64,000 bases of DNA from Ziziphus jujuba (GCF_031755915.1 NC_083383.1:26018501-26082500), one strand, 5' to 3'; positions 37,077 through 48,849 are shown, numbered from the stretch's first letter. Notes: generated from the letters alone by a model not told the origin. Numbers and translations: made by a program.

Positions 37077-40000
37077 TCAAAATGTGTCCAGTCCGTCAAT
37101 AACATCCAGAGCTCTGATTCTGTCAATATCAAAGTCAACAACAGGAGCACACGACTGCCACCCGATGTTTAAAGGATCCTTCATTGTTTCACTTGTTGGT
37201 GAATCTCTACTACTCTTACTCAACCTATCATACTTGCTTAACCTGGTCTTTGAGGCATCAAACTTTTGGCTCTTACTTATTCCTGGTATAAACTTCTTAT
37301 TTTTGACATCCTGAAGCATCTCTTCGTCTTTGTCTGTCAACATGGGGGACAAATAATTGGGCCTGTGAGTAGATGATTGGCTTTTCTCATGGTTTGGGGA
37401 GCATGTTGAGGATTTAACGGTAGACCATATTCCATCATTACCAAACTTGACCTGGCTGATAAGATGATGAAGCCATACCAGCAGTTCAAGAATGCAAGTT
37501 TTGGTTTTCTCTTTATCTGCATGATACAGTGTCTCAATCCTCAACACATCATGCCGCCCACTAGTTTTTTGGTTCATGTTCAACCTAAAAAGGTTCAATA
37601 GAAAAGATTAGTAAAACCATTAAAGGGACAAACGAAAAATCAACTGTCTAACACTCACCTTTCATTTGCCCATTCTCCAACCCAATTAAAGCTATGAAGA
37701 GACCTACGATAAACAATACCAGAAACAATGATTCATTATTAGTCAAGTGATAAAATAAATAAATAAATATCTTGTTTGAAGTAATAAAATTCACAAAATT
37801 CCAACTTGAGGAAACAAGGGCCTTGGGTAACCCATTCCAACTCATCACAATTCCCAAAAACTTGTGTGTCAATCACTGCCCACAATGAAGTTCGGATTTA
37901 GTACACTGCACATTAATCACTTCACATGTACAAAAACAGGTTGACTACAATCATATCCAACCTCCACATGTAGACAGTGATGACAATTTGGAACTTCCTT
38001 TGCAGAGAGGAGCCAATGAGATCTGGAAAGGGATACCAAATTTTACAGCTTATCAGAAGAATTGCTTTGTGTAAGGAGTGTAAGGACATGCAAGATTACT
38101 TTCTCGTGTTGCAGGCCAGAGGAACAAGCCACAGCAATGTTTTATCCATTTCAGCTTTGATGGCAGGAATAAACTGCAAAAACACCATTGAAAGGAATTG
38201 CTACACCTTACGATTCATTAAAAAGACATGTAAAAGCATAGAGAGGTATTTTTGACAGTAAAGATCTTGGGAATACCAGTGTAATAAGTATATGTCAACA
38301 AAGAGCATCTTTAATCTGGAGTAATTAAGTAAAATAATTACTGCAATTAAAATAAAGAATGAACAAATACCTCTTCCTCAGCTTGAAATGACCGCAGGCT
38401 TACACGCAAGGCTGATTTTATATCATGTGGCAGCAGGTGGTATAGATCACGTCTCATATTTGGATGCATAGGACTTGATCGAGATCGAGGCACCTGGTAA
38501 TTTTCAGATATTAATTCAACAAAATCCTGAACAACACAACTTGATACCATTTAGAAAAGGTAAAAGGCTTTTCTCCTATATTAAGCAATGAACCAAAAAA
38601 CAACATCAGAACTGAATTTTTATGTAAGTTATAGAATTAAGGAAAGATAGATGGTATACCAACACAATAAGTTCTAATTACACCATATGTCAGGAAAACA
38701 TGTCTAATCTCATGAGTTGCACATTCTCAACCTCACTCTTGCCGGTAAACTAAAGTGAAACTTCCAAGGAATAAGCTTCCAAAAACATCATCCATGGAGG
38801 TTTAAGTTGCCATAGGTTGGCATCATCAAGCAGATAATAAACACTCAGAAAACTAGGGACGATGATATGAATAATTCACCAAATTACACAGGCTTGGAAA
38901 ACCAAAGTCGTAGAGAGCTTAAAAGTAAAGAATTGGGAAACTCACAAGAGCATCAACTTTAGTGATAATACTTGCATAACTGAATGCAATACCAGCAGGT
39001 CCCAACATTTTACAGTTGCTCTGATAAACTTCTACTGATTTATCACCATCTGCAAGGTTAGGGAGAAACTCTGATAAGTGGGGGCTTGGAAAACAATAAC
39101 AATAATTAAGTGGAAGAAGCAATTGTTTAATTAGAGCAAGGACTAGGGAGGTGTACGGAGAATATATTGATTTTTAGATTTTTTTGGGGTGTGTTTTGTA
39201 AGGGTGAATAGAAAATTTTAAAAGGGTACATTTGGAAGCATTCCCAAAACAAAAGCTCTGAAATAAAACTTAAAAAAATGCCTTATCAAAATTATTAATA
39301 TAACCATAACAAGTAAATTTATTTAACAATCAATGTGTTGGTCGTCCTCAGTTTATCTTTTTCTTTGCGCACATTCAACTGTAGTGGATTATCTCCATCA
39401 ATCACCCTTTTGTACTTGTTAATCCCAAAAAGAAACAACATATAAGGGTAAAAGAGACAGGTCTTTCTGAGCACAGGTAGAATTTCCATTCTATATGGGA
39501 ATGCATACCAGAATTGCCAAATGCTTCATGAATCTCCAAGTGCAGGAAATGCACAATGTCTACAAGTTTCGGGATCACCTGTAAATTGAAGATTTTAGAA
39601 TGTTGAAAACTAAACCTTAATAATTCCAAGTTAAGGTTAATTGATTGTCCATAAGAAAGCTGAAGCAAGCATAGGCCACAGATAAATAGTTTACAGCTGT
39701 TAAATGCAAATTAAGTTGCTTTATGAGAAACAAACTAATCATCAAGATTAGATCATGAATAATTTTGAGTCACTAAGAAACAAAGTTTATAAGACACATT
39801 TTCTCACATGTTATGCACCTAGAAAGAGATATATGTAAAGCAACAATGACATGCTACCTCTTCAAAGATCTTCGACCAGAGTGATTTTTTCTTTAAACTG
39901 CTTACATGCTTCCTTTGATTCTTTAATGCTCCTCTCAGGTATGCAATTTCTCCTACATACCAAGAATTTACATGAATATAATCAAACACATAACCAAGGA

Positions 40001-42829
40001 ATAATAATAATAATAACAACAACGATAATAATAGTAATAAGAACAACAACAACAGCAACAAAAAATAAGCAAAAACAGCCTTGAGGCATTCACAATAAAG
40101 ACAAGTTCATTATTCCAAATTGATGAGGAAGGAAATCCAGAGGTCGTACACATGCATGCAAAAGTAAGCACTTAAATTAGACATAAAATATGCTCCCTTA
40201 GCTCACAGGTTCATCAAAAGAAATTTTAATGAAAATAATAATGGTAAAGCGTGTTGTGTGTTGGTTTGACAAACATAGTTGGATTTCCTAACAACTTGAA
40301 ATTTTATTTTATTTTTCTTTTATATTTGTGCAAGACCCTTTTTTTTTTCCCCACTAAGACACAGGGCTTTATGTGAGGGGTTGTGTTAAAAATGTGTTGT
40401 GTGTCTACTTCCTACCAGTTTATTGGATTGATGAACTAAAGTCCAACTTAAAAATCATAAGTCCATATCTATCGGTAATCCCTAATATCTGAGAAAACCA
40501 TGGCACAAGGTACCTTTTTGAGCAGCATTTGAACCATCTTCTTCTTGAAGCTTTTGCAAATAATTATGTTCAAACATCTCCAACTCTTGCAACTGATTAA
40601 ATAATTCCTGAAATGGAGAAACAAGTTTGTTCTTCAGTTAATTTTAGAGAGTGATAACTGTCCAGCATTCTGGCAGATAGACATTGTTTCATCAAATATA
40701 TGTCATGTTCTATATTAAAATGAATCATGAGGCAGTGAGACAGTTAGACAGTTAGACAGTAACAGTGACAGTGAGAAAGCAGACAAAAAGGTAAGAGATT
40801 TGACCTATAAATTATAATTAATATTTGACAAAAATCTGTATTGTTAACAAATCAAACTGGTTATCAAAAGCTAAGCACTAAGCACAAAGAGAGGCCGGCC
40901 AATTGAACCAGATATGTGAACTGGAAATACGACTCTTCAAAATATTGCAATAAATGAGTCATTACATTCATTTAAATTAATCGACCAAAAAAGCTTTTTC
41001 TTTCACCACATTAGATAAATGGTCAGAGTGTCATATATAAACGCAAAATTATTTGGTCCAGACTTAACCTGGCAAGGGATCCTATGTTATTTTTTTACCA
41101 TAGATAACTTCCTGCCAACTGTCTATTTTAAGAAAATAAATTATAAACTTGCGACATGTATTGAATCCATTAAGATTAAAAGTAAACCATCACCATTCTT
41201 GAGATAGAGGGACTTTATTTGATGCGCTAACCATTAGTCTGCTAATCTCAATAACAACATTTTTTACTCACACAAGCTTGAATACGACTAGTCAACACAT
41301 CAGTTTAAAGTTCCCCAGTTCTTTTGATATGGTTGTCCTATAAGGCTATAACCCAAAATTATTGACAGAAAACCTAAATCTAATAAAAAGTTGTAAGATA
41401 CTTTCTCATGTAACTGGAGAACTTAAACATAAATGAAATAAGATGGAAGGCATACAGTTCCAAGCATTTTTCAAACAAAGAAATTTCTAATACACAGAAG
41501 ATTATATTTATTTTACACTTTTACTTGAAGGCAAGCTCCGAATTAATATAAGAGAAATATCACCCTTTAATTTCCTTTAAAACAAAAGAAAATTTAAGAC
41601 AATAACAGGACAGTAAAACTATTTAAATAAATATGCATAGACAAAATTTTCCCATAAAATTATAATGCACTTCCATAACTAAAACATGGATTAGTACTCC
41701 TGCAACTTAGAGGACATAAGAGAATTTCATATACATTAAAAATAAATAATTACTCACAGCTGTATACTGAACCCATTCCATAAGTTGCTGCATCGCTAAC
41801 TCGGATTCTTCCTTCGAGTGTTTCCATGGTGGAAGTTTTGTGCGTAATCTATTATTGCAAAATATATACAAGAAACAATGACAATCCCACCTAGAATATA
41901 AAAGTAACTGTAAATCAAAAAGTACACAGCAATCTGAATATTACTTCTCAAAATAGCGGTCCAAGTTGTGCCACTCAGAAGCTTTACAAAGATTTCCAAA
42001 ACGCACAACTTCTCTAGAAAAACTGTCCAATTCTTCTCTGTCAAAATTGTGAAGCAAAACAAATCATTTCTTCTTCAATGTGATAATCATTAGATTATCT
42101 ATATTGTTTACAACATAGTGAAACCATCCAAAGAAATATATTATCTACCTCTTGTCAGCTGCAACAATTTTCAGAAGTTCATCCATATCAGTAGATACTA
42201 ACGATTTCACTCCTTCAGATTGTAGCACAACCTCCTTTAAATGTTTGACATTATCCTTTGAAAGCGAATTCATTAGTTTGGCACCTTTAATAATTGCTTT
42301 TGCAACTTCAAAAGCCAAAATTGAGATTTTAGTCTTTTTCCCTGTCTCCCCACTACTGAGGCTCAAATTAGACATGCTACTACCTAGAGTGTCCAGAACT
42401 TCCACAGCCTTTTCAAACCCAGCAGATCTAGCTCTGCCAAAAAATGACCTCACTTCTGAGACCTAAAATACAAACATAAATAAAACATACAACTTCAAGC
42501 TCAGGAAAAAATGGAGCAAAAGAAAATTGTGAACATATGAAGGGTGGACCAACCTTTGACACAGCAGACTGCTTAGGCAAGCAAGGAATCCCATCATTGG
42601 TATCAATAGGAACCAACCCATCTGAAACCGTATCCACCCATGGAAAAGAAAAGGGTGGACATAACTGATTGATCGTGCCATCAGCCACTAGAGATGGACA
42701 TATACGGCATCCTGCTTCAAAGGGCAATCCACCATACTCAGGACTAGAATGACCATTGGAATGAGGAGGACTTTCACGAAAAAGGTCTACAGTAGAACCC
42801 CTTGCCTTCATCCGAATCCCACCACCCAT
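37077..42829 (-). CDS. PSI: PSK SIMULATOR (PSI) family protein, DUF3475 and DUF668
   Basis: Twelve coding exons, all GT-AG: 42,829-42,554; 42,462-42,149; 42,037-41,945; 41,848-41,758; 40,607-40,514; 39,952-39,858; 39,578-39,509; 39,049-38,946; 38,526-38,371; 38,173-38,100; 37,703-37,659; 37,584-37,077. They sum to 1920 nt, 639 aa plus stop, every junction keeping frame; Arabidopsis PSI proteins are of similar size. The start MGGG offers Gly2 for N-myristoylation. DUF3475 lies at about 137-193 (KISILAFEVA...), a conserved middle at 197-344 (FSREVVRFGN, RYFEKL, LVDIVHFLHLEIHEAFG), and DUF668 at about 358-440 (KMLGPAG..FSYASII through NMRRDLYHLLPHDIKSALR), followed by a WVGEWAN motif (463-469). 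PSI proteins promote growth and are genetically linked to phytosulfokine signalling in Arabidopsis; the molecular activity is unknown. Appears intact. Which of PSI1/2/3 it matches is not decided here. Confidence 0.93.
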
Positions 42830-42834
42830 TTTCT

Positions 42835-43211
42835 ATTTTTTTTCCCAGCGACCCACAAATTAAAATTCACTTGTTTCCTTCAAAATGCCCACATAAGCTT
42901 CAAGCACTAGAAGTATTTTTCAAAAACTGAAATCGTCCCTGTTCGGTAGATCAAAAATTGTAATCATGGTGGAAAAAGGCAACTATAATTTAAGCTCAAA
43001 CAAGCATATACAGTAAAATAACCCAAAAAAATTATGAAATCAAATAGTAAAATAAACCCAGTTAATGTATATGTGTGTTTATGAACGTATTCATACTAAA
43101 CATAGGCAATAAATGAAATGGTTGCAGCAAAGAATGAACACTAGAAAGAAAACCCACAAAGAAGAAATGAAAGAAAGTTCATCAATAAGGAAAGGGAATT
43201 AGAAGGCGTAC
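42835..43211 (-). other. Possible 5' UTR intron of the PSI gene
   Basis: On the minus strand a good donor CTCCAG|GTACGC occurs at 43,212/43,211, upstream of the ATG at 42,829, and an AG acceptor is available just before AAAATGG near 42,835. Leader introns are common in plant genes. The proposal rests on splice-site appearance only; the leader exon would lie around 43,212-43,260. Confidence 0.35.
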
Positions 43212-43259
43212 CTGGAGTTGGAAGGTTGAGCCAATGATAAATAATGATGATGAAGATGA

Positions 43260-45092
43260 ACGATTAATTAATAATAATAATACACATGAAGAAATTGTAG
43301 AGCAAGAGCGTGTCATGACTTTTGCAGACGACTTTCAACTGTCCCTTTCAACATCTTTTGGCGGGTGGCAAACATTTTTTTTTTTTTTTTTTCTTTTGCC
43401 CCCATCTTTTCCCTTTTTTTTGTTTTTTTTGGACTTTAATTTGCTCTCTGGTTTTTAGATGTTAATAATGCAAACATGTTATTTCTCTATCGTCCTTCCA
43501 TAAACTTATTTAACAGTGATAAAGATATAATTAAAAAAATTTTAAAATCATATCATTTATCAAATATTTACCAAAAAAAAGAAAAAAACTATATAGAAAT
43601 ATCTATTTTTTCCCCCCTATTTAGTATTTGTTCACTATTCTCCAACAATACCATTTTACAATTTAAATAATTATCCTTTACTTTTTAAAATGAAAATACA
43701 AATTGATAATTATTATATCATCAATAATCTTATCAGTGATTATCATAACAATACTTAATTATTAAGCTTAGAAGGAGAAATTACATGACCCCACAAAGAG
43801 AGTTTCTCATATATTTCCCATTGTTCTAGAAAATCAAAATTATTTTATATAAATATTATTTAGCTAACTTGAAACATGTCAACGGAGAGACGTACGAATT
43901 CTTCTTTTGTACTTTCTAAAATTATTTATTAAAAAAAAAAAAATCTTAGGTTAGTATAGCACTTTACCCTTTAAATTATTTCATTTTGCTTCATAAAGTA
44001 CAAAAACTTTCACATGCATTTAAAACTTTGTAACATACCTATAACATATAAAATTTCTATTTTTTTTTAAAAAAATATTAGTGTTGAAAATATAATTTTG
44101 ACATGGATAGTTTAATAATAAAATCATCATTTTCTTATGCAATAATTAAAATTTTTAAATCTCTATTCCAATAAAAAATAAATCATGGTAATTCTAAATT
44201 TAATTATTAAAAAAAAAAAAAGCAACAGAAAGTCTTTTCGAACTTGCCTAGAAAATGAGGAGCTAACAAAAAACATTGGAACTTTAATTGTGTCATTTAT
44301 CTATATTGTCGAAGGGAACAGCTCAGCGGCCCACATTTGCTCCTTGTCACAAATGATTAAAATAATAAAAAAAATTTAAAAAAAATAAAGAAAGGGGCTT
44401 GCCCTTTCCATAGGACTTTTGTCACTTTCTTTTTTTTTCCTCTTTAAAACTGGAATTTATGGAAATTTAAAAACACGTTTTTATAATGGATATAGATTTA
44501 AAAGGCATATACTTTCTTATTCATTGAACAAATATGTATTATAGTGAGTGCCAAATTTTTTTTTAATTATTTATTAAATGAGAAATTTACTAAGCCAAGA
44601 ATAAGAAATGGAAGAACTTTCCAGGAAGATTTCTGCAAAGCTTGTTTTACCAAGCCCATAGTTTTATTTTTAAATAAAGAGAATCTTTTTTTAATAATAA
44701 AATACATCTTTTAAATATAAATACTAGAATCACATAAGTATATTCCAAAAACACTCTTTGTTTGTTCTTTAGTTTACTTTTTTTTTTTTTTAATAATTAT
44801 TTTTTGTTTTCTACTATTAAATAAAAAAGTAATATGAATATTTTTATATATAGTATCGTTGCAGTGATGTTGAAATTCATACATAATCAACTCAAAATGA
44901 TATAAAATTTAAACAGAGAGTGAATTCAGCTTTATTTAAAAAAAAAAAAAAACTTCTGTATTTTTTGATGTGGCAAACCATTTATATGAATATTTTGTAG
45001 GATTTACCAAAAAAACAAATGAATATTGTGTACGGCTTAGCGTGGCAAAATATATATGTATATATATAAGACCCACGTGTAAGTCCCCTTTA
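43260..45092. other. Intergenic DNA between PSI and the Gypsy element
   Basis: AT-rich, with poly(T) at 43,375-43,392 and several poly(A) tracts. Nothing with coding features; the frame at 44,185-44,379 is lysine-rich low complexity. The last six bases (45,087-45,092, ccttta) are the left target duplication of the Gypsy insertion. Confidence 0.55.
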
Positions 45093-45127
45093 TGTAACAC
45101 CCCGTCCCAAATCACACCGGAATCCGT

Positions 45128-45221
45128 GCACGTTGACCGAGGTTGACCGTTGACCGTTGACCGAAGGGGGTCAAAAGTTGACTTTTTGACTCGGTGGGAA
45201 TTTCGAGTTGACTAGGGTACC
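45128..45221 (+). promoter_or_regulatory. W-box cluster in the LTR
   Basis: Eight TTGAC cores (seven forward, one as GTCAA) in under 100 bases, including three tandem TTGACCG units at 45,143-45,163. TTGAC(C/T) is the binding core of WRKY transcription factors. Two more lie at about 45,340 and 45,370. The same cluster, with a fourth tandem unit, is at 50,144-50,240 in the 3' LTR. Position near the LTR 5' end fits a U3 enhancer; function is inferred. Confidence 0.55.
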
Positions 45222-45520
45222 GTGGCGAAGTGCATGACGCCCTGAGTTCGTAGACTAGTAGCACGTCGAAAACGGAGCTACGGTTTGAAAGTTATGGGCA
45301 AAACAAGTTGAAGTGTAAACTGTCTAAAAGGTGCCGGGAGTTGACTTTTTCTTGTGATGTAATTGTGAGTTGACTCTTATATGGTTGTAAAGTACTCGTC
45401 GATACGAGTTCATAGACTAGCGGCACGCTTAAATCGGACTTGTGGTTAAAAAGTTATGGACGTTTGAAGTTTACCGGATACCGTATTATTTTAATGTTTT
45501 TGGGTCGGTGAACAGTGAAA

Positions 45521-45555
45521 TGCCACGTGTCAGCTTCTGAGTGGTCCACGTGGCA
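45521..45555 (+). promoter_or_regulatory. Inverted pair of G-boxes in the LTR
   Basis: TGCCACGTG (45,521-45,529) and CACGTGGCA (45,547-45,555) form a perfect 9-base inverted repeat, each arm holding CACGTG, the G-box/ABRE core bound by bZIP and bHLH factors. The same pair is at 50,545-50,553 and 50,571-50,579. It lies just upstream of a GA-rich leader-like tract, so it is likely a proximal promoter element of the retrotransposon. Confidence 0.55.
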
Positions 45556-45599
45556 TGAACAGTGTCATGCAGGGTTTTAATTTTGAAAAAACTCTCGGG

Positions 45600-45661
45600 G
45601 AAGAGAGAGAAAGAGAGAGAAGAGAGAGAAAGAGAGAGAGGAGAGAGAAAGAGAGAGAGAG
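45600..45661 (+). repeat. GA-rich microsatellite in the LTR
   Basis: A run of GAGAGA/GAAAGA units also found at 50,623-50,678 in the 3' LTR with different spacing. GA (CT) tracts are common near transcription starts in plants; here it divides the AT-rich U3-like part from the GC-rich leader. Confidence 0.7.
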
Positions 45662-46436
45662 GACCCGCCGGCCGCCGGTCATTTTCACGTTTTTCCGGCC
45701 TATTTACTGTACACGCGCCGGCCAGCCAGATTGCCCACCTCATTTCCGGCAAAACCTCCAAATTTCACGGCGAACGGCCGCCGGACGCGCCCGGATCGGA
45801 CGTCCGAAGTTTGGCGGCGATTTTTCCCCCTCCACCGCCGGCCACCGCGAATCGGCACTATTTCGGCTGATATACAGTACACGCGCCATACACCCAGCAT
45901 CCTCTCCTCAAGTCCGGCCTACCCACCAAAAATCACGGCCATCGGACCACCGACGCGCCGGGATCGGAGCGTTTTCCGGCGAGGGGTCGAAAATCTTCAA
46001 ACGGTGATTTCTCCGCCGTCCGACCTCCGTTTTGCTCACCGTCGGTCCCGTTGGATTGCTCTCCTCACGATCTACAAATCTACAAAATTTCACAGCAAAC
46101 GGCCACCGTCGGAAATTACTGTTCCGGCGACGGTTGCCGGTGACGTGGCGGCCCGCCGGAAATTACTGTTCCGGCGAGTACCCCGAAAATTCCGGCCAGC
46201 TCCAGTCCGCAGTGTTCGACCTCCTGAACCCAAATCCGACTTCCGTTTCCACCAATTCGCGACGGTTTGGGAGAATTGCAGAGCCGAAACCCGAAAAGCT
46301 TCCCGATAAAATTCAAACCCCGTCGGGTACGATCATCGGAAATTAAGACCGGATCTGTGATTAGCATCACTCGAGCTTCGATTCGGTATATGATTCGTAA
46401 ATTTTAGTTATCGTTTGTGTTTGACCCCCCGGGTAC

Positions 46437-46459
46437 CGGGTATTATTTACCCGAATAAA
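46437..46459 (+). terminator. Hairpin plus AATAAA, likely LTR polyadenylation signal
   Basis: CGGGTA-TTATT-TACCCG (46,437-46,453) is a perfect 6-bp stem followed at once by AATAAA (46,454-46,459). The arrangement is repeated in the 3' LTR near 51,455-51,480. It falls at the boundary from GC-rich leader to AT-rich DNA, where the R/U5 border would be expected. Confidence 0.4.
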
Positions 46460-47849
46460 ATATTATTTTATTTGACTGTCTGTGAATTTTGTTCTAGGAG
46501 CACCGGTGAGTCGTAGAATTGATCCCGTAGTGGATCATGGGTTAATTGCGTGCTCCAGGTGAGTGACCCACCTTCAAATTAATTTTGGGGAATTTAATTG
46601 ATGAATATATTATGTGTGAATTAAATATTTGGAATTTAATTTCTATGTGCCAAATATTTATTGGATTTATTGTAGAATTATTTATGAATTTATTGGATTT
46701 AAGAAAATGCAAATTCTACAAATTTATGCCGTGTGGAATTATTTTATGATTTTGAGGATTTTGAAATTGGTGTGGTTTTAATGGTAAATTGGGCACGATT
46801 TGAATTTCAAATATTTCAAGGAAAATATTTGGTTATGTTGGTGATTTCAATTTTTATAAAATATGCCCATGAAATATTATGAGATTTGATTATGAGATTT
46901 TGAGCATTATTTATGCTATTGGGAAAATGTGGATATTTGAATTGATGGATTTGAAAGTTGGTGGATTTGAAAATCATGGAATTTATGGCATTGATTACAA
47001 AGAAATTGTGGGAAAATTCCCGGTTCAAGCGGATGGATTATGCCCGCTATGTTTATGAAAAATGTGAAATTTGTTTTATAATTTAAATTGTGGATTTTAT
47101 GATTTTTAGATGCACCGTGCACGTACTGGTGTTCTGATTATGTGATATGGTATATGTGATATGGATATTGTGCATACGGATATGATTAGCGCGCAGGTGG
47201 GTGTGAGTAGCGCGCAGGTGATATTATGAGGGTGTCCTGTGGATGCCATCGGAGAGGGCGGCCACCCCCCTTTGGCCGGGACACCAGGTTAGCAGCGGCG
47301 CAGTGGGACGCCACGCGACCGTATGCCGGTTTCTTTCTATAACCTCCTGTCTGGCGGTACCTTGGGACGCTGGGTACTGTTGGCGCCACTGGTATATAGT
47401 GGGTGCATCAACTGATTTTTGGAACTGTGTTTTAAAAATAAAATGTTTGGAAACTGTATTGGAAAAATAAAATTACTTTTACTGTTCGGATATTTATTTG
47501 ATGTCTTGGTTTTCGGGGAATATAAATAAAGGGTTTTGTGAAAATGTTTTAAAAGGGGAACCTTTCCAACTGAGAGAATTGTAAGGGTTTTGAGAGAAAT
47601 TATTATTTCTAAATAATTATTATTTATACTTATTACTGTGATATTATATGGTATAGTAGTAGGGTCGCTCACTGAGATGATTAGCATCTCACACTCTTAA
47701 ATTCCGTTCCTCTAGGTACCAGGTTGTCGGCGTTCACTCGGAGCGGACTTGATCTTCCTCGCTGTTTTAGTTCGTACTGTACCCTGTTCTTCTTTATTGC
47801 AGTTGTACTATTTCTTTCACTCTTGTTGTATTTATCTTGCACTGGATTA

Positions 47850-48177
47850 ATCAATGAGGAGCAAGGGTTTTATAATTGTAAGTACTAGGAGGGTAATCGA
47901 AGACAAGTGAATTAATCTCAACCTTAACTTGGTGATACCAGTATTTGAGGAAATTAGACTTAAGTTCTAATCTAACCTTTTAAAGTGCTGATCGAGTCAC
48001 GAGAGTTGGTTGTTGGTTTAAGGATGCATGCTTTAGAAGCACCTTATGGTTAGCGTTCGACTATGACCAAGACTTGCAGATCGTGTTCTCGTGGACCAAT
48101 TTGAATATCCTTAATTAGTGGGCATGAGAAGGAAAGTTGCACAAGAGGGAAGTTAAAGTCACTATTAGGCGAATGTA
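47850..48177 (+). mobile_element. Degenerate internal DNA up to the RNase H end
   Basis: About 330 bases between the truncated 5' LTR and the recognisable RNase H end. Only the last 15-20 bases (ANVVADAL in frame) are clearly retrotransposon coding; the rest has stops in all frames read and may be rearranged polymerase-region or foreign DNA. No primer-binding site was identified. Confidence 0.4.
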
Positions 48178-48849
48178 GTGGCAGATGCCTTGAGTAAGAA
48201 GGCTACTGGATCCCTTGCTCACATCCAAGTCATCCAACTACCTCTCATGGTGGAGTTGAAGAAGATGGGGGTGTTAATGCATATGCATCCTTCAGGAGTT
48301 CTCATGGCTAGCTTCCAGGTACGACCGGTGTTGGTGGATCGTATAGTAGAGACCCAAATGGAAGATCCTAAGTTGAGGACAATTAAGGGCAAGGTACAAG
48401 AAGGTCTTGATCCGGAATTTTCCATAAGGAGGGATGGAGCCCTCGTGTATAAAGGACGACTTTGCGTTCCGGATATCCCAGGACTCAAGAAGGAGATTTT
48501 GGAGGAAGCGCATAGCTCGATGTATGCGATGCATCCTGGGAGTACCAAGATGTATCGGACGCTTGTTAAGTATTATTGGTGGATTGGTATGAAGAGAGAA
48601 GTGGCAGACTTTGTATCAAAGTGTTTGATTTGTCAACAAGTGAAAGCAGAAAGACAGAAGCCTTCGGGACTACTCCAACCTTTACCGATTCCCGTGTGGA
48701 AGTGGGAAGAACTCAACATGGACTTCGTATTCAAGCTTCCTTCCACACCTAGAAGGTACGACGGCATTTGGGTAATCATTGATCGTCTCACCAAGTCGGC
48801 ACACTTCCTACCGGTACGAGAACATTTTTCACCCGAGAAGTTAGCTTAG
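48178..48849 (+). pseudogene. Gypsy RNase H end and integrase N-terminal half
   Basis: Reads VADALSKKA (the end of RNase H), then the integrase HHCC zinc region (HPGSTKMYRTLVKYYWWIGM...CLICQQ), then the start of the catalytic core (NMDFVFKLP with the first Asp, and DRLTKSAHFLPV). It halts at TAG (48,847-48,849) where relatives read Gln (KLAQLF), consistent with a single C-to-T change of CAG. Downstream the frame is continuous, so without this stop it would run on through 50,064. No start codon of its own; originally part of a polyprotein. Confidence 0.88.

Larger units (their letters stand above)
45093..47849 (+). repeat. 5' LTR, truncated at its right end
   Basis: Aligns with 50,109-52,889 almost base for base; identity ends after ACTGGATTA (47,841-47,849), where the 3' LTR continues for another 224 bases and this copy passes into internal sequence. 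So the deletion took the U5 end and the adjacent primer-binding site. Differences from the 3' LTR include two tandem-repeat length changes (three versus four TTGACCG; two versus three copies of a 21-bp unit) plus scattered substitutions. Confidence 0.93.

Noticed and set aside
37977..38255. Plus-strand frame of 92 codons
   Set aside because: It is antisense to exon 10 and flanking introns of the PSI gene, whose splice sites and family match explain the conserved bases.
39998..40060. Triplet-rich stretch encoding Leu or Tyr runs on the minus strand
   Set aside because: It is an AAT/AAC-type microsatellite inside an intron of the PSI gene, not coding.
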